Made by a program: the position numbers and the translations under genes. Below, in pieces: positions 33,848 to 42,495 of a stretch of DNA of 64,000 bases. Source of the DNA: Kribbella voronezhensis. GTDB lineage: Bacteria; Actinomycetota; Actinomycetes; Propionibacteriales; Kribbellaceae. Location of the stretch: contig NZ_SOCE01000001.1 of the NCBI RefSeq assembly GCF_004365175.1, positions 5,799,098-5,863,097 of the forward strand, written 5' to 3'. Below the pieces are notes generated by a model. It ran no database searches. It had not been told where the DNA came from and saw only the letters and a list, made by a program, of their open reading frames with translations. Within the stretch, counting starts at the first letter, position 1. Each line of letters begins with the position of its first letter.

Positions 33848-34724
33848 CCGTGAAGGTCGTGCTGTGCTCGTCGCCCGGCACCAGCACGATCAGGTCGTCC
33901 CCGCTGACGAAGGCATCCGGGGGACAGGTCATCGGCTCGACCGCCAGCGCGGCCCGGCCGATCGCACTCCCGGTGTAGAGCTGCATCCACTTCGTGTCGC
34001 TGGTCAGGACCGCCCGGTTCCCGCTGTCGGGATCGGTCAGCGTCACCGACCAGACCGGCGGCAACCCGGTGAACGCGTTGTCGATCTCCAGATCCTGCAG
34101 CAGCCGTGGTTTGCCGAAGTCGTACTGCGACCCGGCGACCGGCGCCGTACCGATCGGGCTCAACCGGTCGGGCGTCACCTCGAGCCACTTCTCGGCGCTG
34201 AACTCCAGCTCGCACTCGTCGATCTTCCGCCCGACGCTGAGGTAGGGATGGGTCCCGTACCCGTACGGCGCGTCGCTCGCGCCGATGTTCGCCGCCTTCG
34301 CGGTGACCGTCAGCCCTTCGTCGCCGAGGCGGTAGGTGATCGCGAGATCCAGCTGATGCGGGTAGCCGGGGAGGCCGTGCAGCCGGTGCGCCACCTCGAC
34401 GACGGACTCGTCGATGCCGTCGTCGACGCGCTCCCAGTTCGCCCACCGGGTCAGCCCGTGGATCGCGTTCGAACGAGCCGGCTCGCTCAGGTAGAGCTGC
34501 TGGTCCGCGCCGCGGAAGGTGTACTTCCCGTCGGTGATCCGGTTCGGCCAGGGGAACATGTGTTGCCCGATCCCGGCATGCGCGGCCTGGTCCTCGGGAT
34601 ACCCGAGCAGCAACTCGCGTCCCTCGTAGGCGAGCCCGCGAAGACCGCCTCCGACACTCACCACCGTCCCGGTGTATCCACCGGCCCGGATGGTCCACTG
34701 CTCGCCCGACGGCAAAACGCTCAT
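33837..34724 (-). CDS. Aldose 1-epimerase family protein
   Basis: A 295-residue galactose-mutarotase-like protein. Marks include QHMFPWPNRITDGKYTFRG, AIHGLTRWANWE, the catalytic His in APYGYGTHPYLSVG, and a late active-site acidic residue in GRAALAVEPMTCPPDAF. ATG34724 begins MSVLPSGEQWTIRAGGYTGTVVSVGGGLRGL; an earlier in-frame codon at 34781 is less likely. It interconverts sugar anomers in the cytosol; the sugar is not readable. Confidence 0.88.
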   Translation of the reverse strand: MSVLPSGEQWTIRAGGYTGTVVSVGGGLRGLAYEGRELLLGYPEDQAAHAGIGQHMFPWPNRITDGKYTFRGADQQLYLSEPARSNAIHGLTRWANWERVDDGIDESVVEVAHRLHGLPGYPHQLDLAITYRLGDEGLTVTAKAANIGASDAPYGYGTHPYLSVGRKIDECELEFSAEKWLEVTPDRLSPIGTAPVAGSQYDFGKPRLLQDLEIDNAFTGLPPVWSVTLTDPDSGNRAVLTSDTKWMQLYTGSAIGRAALAVEPMTCPPDAFVSGDDLIVLVPGDEHSTTFTVSC

Positions 34725-34788
34725 GGACCCATCCTTACCCACAGCGACCGCCGCTGTCCGCCCCGGCCACGTGCCGGACACGACGAGT

Positions 34789-35466
34789 TCAGGAGGCGGC
34801 GGAGTCGTGCGGGAGGTTGATCACCTTGGCGATCAGCTCCAGTTCGGGGTCGTGCGGTGTCTCGGGGGACCCGTCGACGACCACGTTGGCCCGGGCGCGG
34901 GTGTTCTCGGCCGCGAAGTGGTCGCGCTCCCAGCGCATCCAGTCCAGCCAGCGGTCGCGCAGCGCCTCGCCGTCGCGGGCGATGCCGCGGTCCAGCCGGA
35001 CCTCGTTGCTGGTCTCGATCCACACCCGCAGTGACTGCCAGGGGTCGGCGTCGCGATCGGCCGCGGTGACGCCCTCGACGATCAGCAGATCGAGGGTCGC
35101 CGGGACGATGTGCAGTTCGGCGTACGCGCCGAGGTTCCAGTCGTAGCGCCGGTAGCGTCCTTCGCGGCCGTCCGCGAGCCGCTTGAGCACGTGGTCGCGG
35201 AGCAGCCCGAAGCCACGGACGGCACCGTCCCACCCGTCGTACAGGTCGTCCATGTGCACGACCAGGGTGTGCAGGTCGCGGGCCTCGGCCCGGGCGGCGA
35301 TCCGGCCGGCGAGGGTGCTCTTGCCTGAGCCGGCCGGGCCGTCCACGCTGATCAGCCGGGTCCGGCCGAGCCGGGCGGGAGCGGCCTGGACGTGGTCGAG
35401 CAGGCTGTCAAAGGTCAGGGGAGTGTTGGCGACTGGTTCGCTGGTCAGGCGGTCAGTTGATTCCAT
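34789..35466 (-). CDS. Uridine-kinase-like P-loop protein
   Basis: A 225-residue P-loop kinase. Walker A is SVDGPAGSGKSTLAGRIAARAE; HMDDLYDGWDGA follows as in uridine kinases, then LIVEGVTAADRDADPW and a lid-like region LDRGIARDGEALRDRW. It may phosphorylate a nucleoside or another small substrate. Its start overlaps the end of the upstream membrane-protein gene by 14 bases, so both are co-transcribed. Confidence 0.8.
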   Translation of the reverse strand: MESTDRLTSEPVANTPLTFDSLLDHVQAAPARLGRTRLISVDGPAGSGKSTLAGRIAARAEARDLHTLVVHMDDLYDGWDGAVRGFGLLRDHVLKRLADGREGRYRRYDWNLGAYAELHIVPATLDLLIVEGVTAADRDADPWQSLRVWIETSNEVRLDRGIARDGEALRDRWLDWMRWERDHFAAENTRARANVVVDGSPETPHDPELELIAKVINLPHDSAAS

Positions 35467-35950
35467 GGCGCTTCAGGATGTCCTCGATCTCGTCGAACTC
35501 CGACGACTCCTGCTTCGAAGCCTTGGCCTTGGGGGCTTTGGCGGGCTTGCCGGCAGGGGCGGAGGCCGAGGCGGGGGCAGGCCCGGTGGAGGTCAGCTCA
35601 CCGGCGGTGGCTGAGGCGGGCTTGCTCTTGGGCGCCTTCTCCCCGCCGCGTCCGCGGGCGACGCCGGACACGACGTACAGGACCACCGAGACGCCGAACA
35701 GCGCGACCCCGGCCCAGACGGTGGGGGAGAAGATCAGGTGCGTCACCCAGGTGACGGCGGACTTCACGATGTCCCACAGCAGCTTCAGCAGGCCGGTCAT
35801 GTAGAGCGAGACCGGCAGCAGCGACCAGGCCACCCCGCGGGTCCCGGCAGCCAAGCCGCGCCGTCGCCAGGCGATCCACGAGCCGATCAGGCCGAGCAGC
35901 GTCAGGCCCGCGCACAGCGGCAGCAGCGTCACATCGTTGAAGTCAGGCAC
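35453..35950 (-). CDS. Membrane protein with Ala/Pro/Lys-rich tail
   Basis: About 165 residues from GTG35950 (VPDFNDVTLLPLCAGLTLLGLIGSW). Three membrane segments occupy the first 115 residues. A charged low-complexity linker rich in Ala, Pro and Lys follows, ending in a conserved-looking helix SSEFDEIEDILKRHGIN. The longer open frame to 36079 has no good start. No family was recognised; Streptomyces and relatives carry similar unassigned proteins, as I recall. Confidence 0.6.
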   Translation of the reverse strand: MPDFNDVTLLPLCAGLTLLGLIGSWIAWRRRGLAAGTRGVAWSLLPVSLYMTGLLKLLWDIVKSAVTWVTHLIFSPTVWAGVALFGVSVVLYVVSGVARGRGGEKAPKSKPASATAGELTSTGPAPASASAPAGKPAKAPKAKASKQESSEFDEIEDILKRHGIN

Positions 35951-36038
35951 ATACCCAGGCTCGCACAGGAAGGGCAGGAACCAAGAGGGGAACAGCCCTG
36001 ACGCCACCCTGAAACCACGCTCCGGGGACAATGGGCCG

Positions 36039-36527
36039 GTGCAACCAGAACGCCGCTTGGCCTTTACCGGGTTCGACAACGACGACGGGTCGGCTGACCC
36101 CGCGCTCGGTCAGGCGCTGGTGGAGCGCGATCAGGGAGCGATTCTGCTCGCGCTGACCAAGGCGCGGCTGCTGGTGCCGGTGGTGGCGATGCTGGGCGAG
36201 GTCGAGTACGACGAGCAGGGGCTCGCGCACGACAAGACCTCCGACATGGCCGTCGCGCTGCTCCAGGGCCAGGACGGGCGGAACGCGTTGCTGGCGTTCA
36301 GCGGCACCGAGAGCCTCGCCCGGTGGAGTCCGGAGGCCCGGCCGATGCCGGCTCAGGCGCAGTTGGTGGCGACCGCCGCGATCCAGGAGGGCGCCGCCGC
36401 GATCGTGCTCGACGTGGCGGGCCCGGCGCCCGCCGTACTGGAAACCGATGACGTACGCCGACTGGCCGCCGGCCTCCAGGTCGTTCGTCTGGAGGACGGC
36501 GGCTACGGCTGGATCACCCCGGCCTGA
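36039..36527 (+). CDS. SseB-family protein
   Basis: About 162 residues. It shows the SseB N-terminal domain pattern: FTGFDNDDGSADPALGQALV, ILLALTKARLLVPVVAML, and TSDMAVALLQGQDGRNALLAFSGTESLARWSPEARPMP. GTG36039 (VQPERRLAF) is chosen from where similarity begins; no strong ribosome site is seen. The role in actinobacteria is unknown. It is divergent from the membrane-protein gene and convergent with the FtsX-type transporter gene. Confidence 0.75.
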   Translation: MQPERRLAFTGFDNDDGSADPALGQALVERDQGAILLALTKARLLVPVVAMLGEVEYDEQGLAHDKTSDMAVALLQGQDGRNALLAFSGTESLARWSPEARPMPAQAQLVATAAIQEGAAAIVLDVAGPAPAVLETDDVRRLAAGLQVVRLEDGGYGWITPA

Positions 36528-36553
36528 GCTGGCCGCAGCTGACCTCGCGGCCG

Positions 36554-36669
36554 GATCACCCGGCTGACCTCGCCTTCGTCGGGGTCGGGATCACCCGGCT
36601 GACCTCACCTTCGTCGGGGTCGGGATCACCCGGCTGACCTTGCCTTCGTCGGGGTCGGGATCACCCGGC
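36554..36669. repeat. Three tandem 35-base repeats, each able to form a hairpin
   Basis: The unit starting GATCACCCGGCTGACCT occurs at 36554, 36589 and 36624 with a partial fourth at 36659, an exact 35-base period. Units differ at a few positions (CTCGCC, CTCACC, CTTGCC). Each can fold GACCTCG/CGGGGTC around a seven-base loop. The array fills the space between the convergent SseB and FtsX genes and runs over the FtsX stop codon; it may act as a multi-hairpin terminator. Confidence 0.85.
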
Positions 36670-39165
36670 GGGGGAGTTGACGGCGTCCATCGGCTTCGGG
36701 CGCATGGCCAGGCGGCCGGCGATCGCCGTCACGGGGAGCACGAGGAGCAGGACCAGGGCGACCCAGGCGAGGAGCAGCCAGACCGGGCCGGACGGGATCG
36801 GCCAGCCCCGGGTGGCGATGGCGATCGGGAAGATGCTGAAGCAGGCGGCGACCACGCCGAGGACGAGACCCATCGCCGCGACGACCAGATTCTCCAGGTA
36901 CAGCATCTTCGAGATCTGCCTGCGGGTGGACCCGCTCAGCCGCTGCAGCCCGAACTCCCGCCGCCGGTCCAGGACCGCGACCGCGATCGTGTTGATCGAT
37001 GCGATCGCGGTGTACGCGATGGCGATGGCCGCGAGCAGATAGCTGATCCAGGCGTCCACACCCAGCCCGGCGTCGAAGTCGGTCGACAGCAGTTCGCGGT
37101 CACCGATCGTTGCTCCCGGCCACTTCTGCAGGTCGGTCTGCCGCACCTTCTCCTCGTCCTTCGTCCGAACCAGGAGCTGGCTGGGCAGTCCGGTCGTCGT
37201 GTGCTGCGCGAGCAGTTCGCTCGGCAGCACGAGCGACTCGTACCCCGAACTGCCGTCGACCAGCGCCACGATCCGCACCTTCACCAGCGCGTCGTCGCCG
37301 AGCCGTACGCCGAGCTGATCGCCTATGCCCACCTTCAGCTTCTTCGCCGCGGCAGGCGGGATCGCGATGGTGGATCCCTTCAGCTCATCCAGGGACCCGG
37401 CCCGCACCTTCCCCTTGTAGACAGGCCCGTCGAGCCCGAGCAGCGGCCACGGATCGCTCGTGTGGCCGGTGTCGTACGGCTCCTCGATCCACCCCTTGCT
37501 CCGAACCAATGTCGAGGCAGCCGAGACACCTTCCGTACTGCGAACCTGCTCGGCCAGGTCGGCCGGGATGCCGCCGGACGAACTGGTCACCACGACATCG
37601 GCGTACAGGTTGTCCGTGTACGCCTCGACGGCCGCCTTCTGCTGGGTGGTCTGCGAGTAGATATTGCCCAGAGCAATCGCGGAGGCCAGCATGATCGGCA
37701 CCAGGATCGCGGCGAACTGGACGGATCGGACCCGGAGGTTGATCACGGCAAGGATCCCGCTGACACCCCTGCCCTCGAGGAACTTGGTGATCCTGGTCCC
37801 GAGCAGCGCACGGATCACGACCGGGCCGAGCACGGCCACGGCGATGGAGCCGGTCAGTACAGCGGGTCCACCGATGGCGGCAGCGTTGGTGGGGCTCATG
37901 AAGATCGTGGAGACGCCGATTCCGACCGTGGCGGCCGCGAAGACGGCGCCGATGATCAACCGGATCCGGCTGACCGTGACGGGCGGTACGGCGGCCTCGC
38001 TGAGTGCCTGGATCGGCCGAATCGCGGCGGCCCGGCCGGCGGCGAACCCGACCGTCAGACGGAGGAGCACCAGGGTGAGGATCGCTGCCCCGGCGAAGGG
38101 GAGGATGCTCTGGTCGAAGCGGAGAGCGCTCGGGACGATCCCGTTGCCGGTGAGCATTCCGAAGATCCACCGGCCCATGGTCCGGCCGAGCAGCAGTCCG
38201 GCGCCCAGCGCGATCACGACGACCAGCATCGTCTCGGCGACGACCAGTTTGCGCACCTGGCCCGGGGTGGCACCGCTTGCCCGGAGCAGCGCCAGTTCGC
38301 GTCGCCGCTGGCGCACCGACAGGCCGATCGTCGCCGAAACCACGAGTGCCATCACCACGGCGACCATGCCACCGAACACGCCCGACAAGATGATCAACGG
38401 CAAACTGGTCGCGATCCCCGCGAACTCCGCCGCGCCGCGGTCGTCACCGGTCAGCGCGGACACGCCCGCCGGCAACTCCAGTCGCTTCGCCAGGTCCTTC
38501 GCGGAGGTTCCCTTGCCCGGAAAGATGCCGAGGGCATCTACCCTCGCTTCGGCGAACTGACGGGTGTCGCCGGCCGAGAAGAAGATCGACGGTACGTCGA
38601 CCCGCCGGGCCGGCGTCGCGATCCCAGCGAGGGTGAACTCCCGCGGCTGCCCCGAGACGATGACCCGCACCTTGTCGCCCACCCGCGCTGTCCGGCGGTT
38701 GCCCGAGACCGGTTGAGCTGTGTCCAGCAGGCGAGCGTCCAGCACGACCTGCCCCACTTCGGGCGCTTGCCCACTGGTCAGCCGGTACGGCGTGAGCGCA
38801 GCGGAGGTCCACGGGTGGCCCGCCAGGACATCCTTGCCTGGAGCAACCATCGCTGCGAACGACAGGTCGACGACCACCTCGGCGACGCCCGCAGTACGGG
38901 ACAGTTTGCCGGCGAGTGCGGGGTCGACGCCGTGGCGCTCGGGGTAGGCGACCGAGCCCGAGCCGTTCGGCGGGTGGTACGCCGGGCGGCCGGTCACCAC
39001 GATCGGCGCGGCGGCCAGTCGCTGCGGCTCGGCGTTGAGGCGGAGGCCGGTCTCCAGCAACCCGCCGGCGGCTGCCAGCAGTGAGCTGCCGAGCAGGACG
39101 GCGACGAAGATCGCCAGGAAGGCGGCCGTCCGGAACCGCAGACTGGAAAGAGCGAGGCTGATCAT
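36661..39165 (-). CDS. FtsX-like ABC transporter permease
   Basis: An 834-residue permease with two FtsX domains. The first helix (AAFLAIFVAVLLGSSLLAAAGG) is followed by a large extracellular MacB-like region. The first FtsX domain is near 270-430 (VRQRRRELALLRASGATPGQVRKLVVAE). A second extracellular region follows, and the C-terminal FtsX domain shows LDRRREFGLQRLSGSTRRQISKMLYLENL. Such proteins export peptides, lipids or antibiotics, or remodel the envelope, rather than import nutrients. ATG39165 overlaps the ATPase stop. The open frame extends far upstream only as antisense-like shadow. Its last codons overlap the 35-base tandem repeat. Confidence 0.9.
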   Translation of the reverse strand: MISLALSSLRFRTAAFLAIFVAVLLGSSLLAAAGGLLETGLRLNAEPQRLAAAPIVVTGRPAYHPPNGSGSVAYPERHGVDPALAGKLSRTAGVAEVVVDLSFAAMVAPGKDVLAGHPWTSAALTPYRLTSGQAPEVGQVVLDARLLDTAQPVSGNRRTARVGDKVRVIVSGQPREFTLAGIATPARRVDVPSIFFSAGDTRQFAEARVDALGIFPGKGTSAKDLAKRLELPAGVSALTGDDRGAAEFAGIATSLPLIILSGVFGGMVAVVMALVVSATIGLSVRQRRRELALLRASGATPGQVRKLVVAETMLVVVIALGAGLLLGRTMGRWIFGMLTGNGIVPSALRFDQSILPFAGAAILTLVLLRLTVGFAAGRAAAIRPIQALSEAAVPPVTVSRIRLIIGAVFAAATVGIGVSTIFMSPTNAAAIGGPAVLTGSIAVAVLGPVVIRALLGTRITKFLEGRGVSGILAVINLRVRSVQFAAILVPIMLASAIALGNIYSQTTQQKAAVEAYTDNLYADVVVTSSSGGIPADLAEQVRSTEGVSAASTLVRSKGWIEEPYDTGHTSDPWPLLGLDGPVYKGKVRAGSLDELKGSTIAIPPAAAKKLKVGIGDQLGVRLGDDALVKVRIVALVDGSSGYESLVLPSELLAQHTTTGLPSQLLVRTKDEEKVRQTDLQKWPGATIGDRELLSTDFDAGLGVDAWISYLLAAIAIAYTAIASINTIAVAVLDRRREFGLQRLSGSTRRQISKMLYLENLVVAAMGLVLGVVAACFSIFPIAIATRGWPIPSGPVWLLLAWVALVLLLVLPVTAIAGRLAMRPKPMDAVNSPAG

Positions 39166-39914
39166 GTCGGCACCTTCGTTCGGGACAACTTGGCGAGCAC
39201 GGCGGCCACGCCTTCGCCGGTGGGGGCAGGCGTCTCGTGGACGATCCGGCCGTCGACCAGGAAGACCACCTGGTCGGCGTACGACGCGGCGACCGGATCG
39301 TGCGTCACCATCACGATCGTCTGGCCGGCGGCTCGCGACTGGTCGCGCAGCAACGCCAGCACCTCGGTCGCCGTCTGGGTGTCGAGCGCGCCGGTCGGCT
39401 CGTCCGCGAAGGTGATGGCGGCCCGGCCGGCCAGGGCCCGGGCGATGGCCACCCGCTGCTGCTGGCCGCCGGACAGTTCGCTCGGGCGGTGCTTGGTGCG
39501 CTCGCCGAGCCCGACCCGCCCGATGACGTCGGTCACCCAGGCGGCATCGGGTTCGCGGCCGGCGAGCGTGAGCGGCAGGACCACGTTCTGCCGAACGGTC
39601 AGCGCGGGCATCAGGTTGAACGCCTGGAACACGAAGGCGACGTGCTCGCGCCGCAACTCGGTCAGCGCGGTCTCGTCGAGTCCGCGCAACGGCGTACCGG
39701 CCAGGGACACCTCGCCGGAGGTGGGTTCGTCGAGCCCGGCAGCACAGTGCAACAACGTGCTCTTGCCCGACCCGGACGGGCCCATCACCGCGGTGAACGT
39801 GCCCTCGGCGAAGCCGTAGCTGACCCCGTCGAGAGCGGTCACGGCGCTGGGGCCGCCGCCGTAGATCTTCCGTACGCCGGTCAGCTGCACCGGATGCTGC
39901 TGGCGGGGGCTCAT
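39162..39914 (-). CDS. ABC transporter ATPase (MacB/LolD type)
   Basis: A 250-residue ATPase partnering the FtsX-like permease. Walker A GPSGSGKSTLLHCAAGLD, Q-loop FVFQAFNLMPALTVRQNV, signature LSGGQQQRVAIARAL, Walker B ITFADEPTGALD and MVTHDPVAASYADQV are complete and typical of the MacB/LolD group. ATG39914 overlaps the stop of the DUF1707 gene; it ends inside the permease start. Confidence 0.92.
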   Translation of the reverse strand: MSPRQQHPVQLTGVRKIYGGGPSAVTALDGVSYGFAEGTFTAVMGPSGSGKSTLLHCAAGLDEPTSGEVSLAGTPLRGLDETALTELRREHVAFVFQAFNLMPALTVRQNVVLPLTLAGREPDAAWVTDVIGRVGLGERTKHRPSELSGGQQQRVAIARALAGRAAITFADEPTGALDTQTATEVLALLRDQSRAAGQTIVMVTHDPVAASYADQVVFLVDGRIVHETPAPTGEGVAAVLAKLSRTKVPT

Positions 39915-40345
39915 CGGGTCGCCACCAGCTGGGACTTGCGGTGGTACGACTCGTGGGTCCACCACAGGATCGCGACGGGTACGGCGAGGCCGAGGTCGGA
40001 CCACAGCCACCACGGCCAGTGGAAGTGCCCGAACCCAAGCAGGACCAGCCAGATCACGAACTGGACCACGCAGACGGTGAGCCAGGCGGCGGACACGATC
40101 TGCAGCGCTCGGGTCAGGCCCTTGGAGGGCAGGGCGTCGGGAAGGCCGTCGAACACCTGGCGCAGGTCGCCCCGGGTGCGGGCGGCATCGAGCAGGTCGT
40201 GCCGGTCGATCGACTGGGCGACGTGCAGTGTGCCCTGCCGGGCGGCGGCGTCGAGCTTGCCCACGGCGGTGCGCTTGTCGTCGCCGGTCAGGCGTACGTC
40301 GTCGGGAGAGAGCAGCGGGCCGAGGGTGTCGAGGAGCGTGTTCAT
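39911..40345 (-). CDS. DUF1707-like small membrane protein
   Basis: A 144-residue protein. The N-terminus (LTGDDKRTAVGKLDAAARQGTLHVAQSIDRHDLLDAARTRGDLRQVFDGLP) follows the DUF1707 pattern common in actinobacteria, and two membrane segments follow (IVSAAWLTVCVVQFVIWLVLLGF and a second near the end). It is first in the operon with the ABC ATPase and permease, with AAGGAAG before the ATG. It may be an accessory of the transporter or an envelope-stress factor. It is divergent from the TetR gene. Confidence 0.78.
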   Translation of the reverse strand: MNTLLDTLGPLLSPDDVRLTGDDKRTAVGKLDAAARQGTLHVAQSIDRHDLLDAARTRGDLRQVFDGLPDALPSKGLTRALQIVSAAWLTVCVVQFVIWLVLLGFGHFHWPWWLWSDLGLAVPVAILWWTHESYHRKSQLVATR

Positions 40346-40509
40346 CGCAGTCTTCCTTCAGTGGAGGAGGGGTGGTGCCGATGAAAAAAGCGTAGGGGTT
40401 ACACAGTTTGCCGGTGGAGGAGTTCAGCACCCGTTTCGGAGGTGGTGCTAGCTCCCCTCTTTGCCCTCGGATTCCGCCTCGGGCGCTGAAATGGGTCAGG
40501 ATGAATGAC

Positions 40510-41262
40510 ATGAGCAAGGCACCGAAGGGACCAGGCCGCGAACCCCGGCCCGCTCAGCTGCCGCCGGGGCTGGCGTTGTCCTGGGGCGTGCACCCGGTCC
40601 AGCGGCGGGGGCCGAAGCCGGCGCTGACCGTCGAGCAGATCGTTGCTACCGGCATCGAGTTCGGCGACGGCCAGGGCTTCGACGCGATCTCGTTGCAGAA
40701 GATCGCCGCCCACCTCGGCGTCAGCACCAACGCGATGTACCGCTACGTGAGCTCCAAGGACGAACTCATCGTCCTCGTCGCGGACAAGGCCTGGGGCCGC
40801 GCGCCCGCACACATCCTGCAGACCAGCGGCTGGCGGGAGGGCTCACGCGCCTGGGTCAAGGCGCAGATAGACCGGTACGCCGAACGCCCGTGGTTGCTGG
40901 AGGTGCCCATCCGCGGCGCCCCCGTCACCCCGAACCTCCTGCACTGGCTGGAGACGCTGCTGCGCGTCCTGGACGACACCGGCCTGAGCCAGCACGACAT
41001 GCTCGGCTGTGCCGTCCTCTTCGACGGCCACGTCCGCAGCTACGCCAACCTCTTCCGTCAGTTGGCCGCGAGCGACTCCACCCCGGTCGAATCCCAGGCA
41101 GTAGGGGCGTTCCTCGTCCCCCGCCTGAGCTCAGCCGGCTACGACAAGATCCTGTCTCTCTACACCAACCACGAATACGAGGACACCGTCGACGACGACC
41201 TCGACTTCGGCCTGGCCACGATCCTCGACGGCATCCAAGCCCTCATCGATCGCTCGGCGTAG
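40510..41262 (+). CDS. TetR-family regulator next to the FtsX/ABC operon
   Basis: About 250 residues. The helix-turn-helix (FDAISLQKIAAHLGVSTNAMYRYVSSKDELIVLVADKAWG) starts unusually late, near residue 57, after a proline-rich N-terminal tail. A TetR_C-type ligand domain follows. ATG40510 has AGGA eight bases upstream; ATG40501 is nearly as good. It is divergent from the DUF1707/ABC/FtsX operon, which is its likely target. AGCACC...GGTGCT at 40426-40449 is a weak operator candidate. Confidence 0.87.
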   Translation: MSKAPKGPGREPRPAQLPPGLALSWGVHPVQRRGPKPALTVEQIVATGIEFGDGQGFDAISLQKIAAHLGVSTNAMYRYVSSKDELIVLVADKAWGRAPAHILQTSGWREGSRAWVKAQIDRYAERPWLLEVPIRGAPVTPNLLHWLETLLRVLDDTGLSQHDMLGCAVLFDGHVRSYANLFRQLAASDSTPVESQAVGAFLVPRLSSAGYDKILSLYTNHEYEDTVDDDLDFGLATILDGIQALIDRSA

Positions 41263-41278
41263 AACTGACGGTCAGTTC
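41262..41278. terminator. Short perfect palindrome between convergent genes
   Basis: GAACTGAC-G-GTCAGTTC starts on the last base of the TetR stop codon and covers the stop of the convergent GH5-like gene. It is a candidate bidirectional terminator hairpin, without a T-run. Confidence 0.4.
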
Positions 41279-42447
41279 GTGGTGGGGAGGGTGATTCGGA
41301 CGGGCCCTTGGATGCGGGCTTCGGTCCAGGTGAGGTGGAAGGAGCTGCCGGGGGACAGCTCGGCGCGGCGGTGGGGTTCGGTGCGGGGGTTCATGGGGGC
41401 GGTGATGGTGGTGGCCGGCTGGGGGTGGACGCCGTTGGCGCGGATCTCGGCGATGACGGCGGCGAGCGCTTCGGCGGCGGGCTTGGGGTGGTGGTCGACG
41501 GTGAACAGGCCCAGGTCGTACTCGCGGTCCGGGAAGTCGAGCAGCCGCCGGTCGATGTCGTGGGAGGACCACCACGTGATGCCCCAGAGGGCGGGGTTGT
41601 GGACGACCGATTCGACCGTGCGCCGGGTGAATTCCGCCTGCAGGTCGACAGGGATGTCCGGGCCCGGTACGCCGACCTCCTGCAACCACACCGGCCGGGC
41701 AGGATCCAGCGAGGTCGCGGCGGCCAGTTCGACCAGGTAGTCCGCGTGCGAAACAGTCGCCGGGCCGAGCGGGCCGTCCACTCGGGAGACCCCGTTGAAA
41801 ACCCACGAGTGGACGGTGCTCAGCTCACCCAGGTCGACGACGTCGACCGGGTGGAACGGGTGGTCCGGCTTGTACCAGGCGTCGTCGAAGACCGAGTGCA
41901 GAGCCAGTACTTCGGGGGCCGCCTTCTTCACCGCGACCAGCAGCTCCTGCGCCCAGCTCGTCGAGCTCGGAGCCGTCGTCGTACTGTCCGGCCAGAGGTT
42001 GTTCACCTCGTTCCCGAGCGTGATCGCGAAGACGTTGGGACGCGTGGCGACCGCGCCCGCCACTGCCTCGCAGTACGCCGTCAGGCCGTCTCGGACGGTG
42101 CTGTCCTCGAACAGGCTGCGCCGGTGCCAGGTCAGCACCCACGACGGGAGGAAGTCGAAGCTGGAGAGGTGCCCCTGGATCAGGTCGACCGCAACCTGCA
42201 GCCCGTACTCCGCGGCCGCGTCGATCAGGTCGAGCAGGTCGTCGATCGGCTGCTGCCGGATGATCGCGCGGTTGGGCTGGATCCACGGCCAGATCGGGAA
42301 CACCCGGACGTGGTCGAGCCCGAGCCCGGCCAGGTCGGCGAAGTCCCGGCGTACCGCGGCGCCGTCGTAGTCGAGCCAGCTGTAGAACCAGCCGGACGAC
42401 GGGACGTAGTTCGCGCCGAACCGCGGCGGGACGGGATCCGAGTGCAT
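41272..42447 (-). CDS. GH5-like glycoside hydrolase
   Basis: A 391-residue clan GH-A (beta/alpha)8 hydrolase. The N-terminal barrel start reads RFGANYVPSSGWFYSWLDYDGAAVRRDFADLAGLGLDHVRVFPIWPWIQP. The acid/base Glu is in FAITLGNEVNNLW and the nucleophile Glu in PVWLQEVGVPG. There is no signal peptide, so it should act on imported oligosaccharide; mannan- or glucan-type substrates are possible, but the GH5 subfamily is not readable. A LacI operator lies ten bases upstream of the start and the LacI gene follows immediately upstream, linking it to the ABC importer at 43610-46696. Confidence 0.8.
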   Translation of the reverse strand: MHSDPVPPRFGANYVPSSGWFYSWLDYDGAAVRRDFADLAGLGLDHVRVFPIWPWIQPNRAIIRQQPIDDLLDLIDAAAEYGLQVAVDLIQGHLSSFDFLPSWVLTWHRRSLFEDSTVRDGLTAYCEAVAGAVATRPNVFAITLGNEVNNLWPDSTTTAPSSTSWAQELLVAVKKAAPEVLALHSVFDDAWYKPDHPFHPVDVVDLGELSTVHSWVFNGVSRVDGPLGPATVSHADYLVELAAATSLDPARPVWLQEVGVPGPDIPVDLQAEFTRRTVESVVHNPALWGITWWSSHDIDRRLLDFPDREYDLGLFTVDHHPKPAAEALAAVIAEIRANGVHPQPATTITAPMNPRTEPHRRAELSPGSSFHLTWTEARIQGPVRITLPTTN

Positions 42448-42456
42448 GAGAAGGAT

Positions 42457-42472
42457 GCTAAATCGGTTTAGC
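42457..42472. promoter_or_regulatory. LacI operator before the GH5-like gene
   Basis: GCTAAATCGGTTTAGC is a near-perfect palindrome with the central CG typical of LacI sites. It matches the site at 43578-43593 at 13 of 16 positions, so both are probably bound by the LacI protein encoded between them. Confidence 0.78.
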
Positions 42473-42495
42473 GTCCCTGCCAAGTCAGGACGCGA

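Noticed and set aside
36554..36669. CRISPR array
   Set aside because: The repeats are contiguous with no spacers and no cas genes are near.
36640..39084. 814-codon plus-strand open frame opposite the FtsX permease
   Set aside because: The translation is a low-complexity mix of Arg, Asp, Gly and His, typical of the antisense frame of a GC-rich gene; the minus-strand permease has clear membrane helices and motifs.
36661..40038. A single 1125-residue fusion of ATPase-antisense and permease
   Set aside because: The upstream part of the open frame is out of phase with the ATPase gene; a proper permease start exists at 39165 overlapping the ATPase stop.
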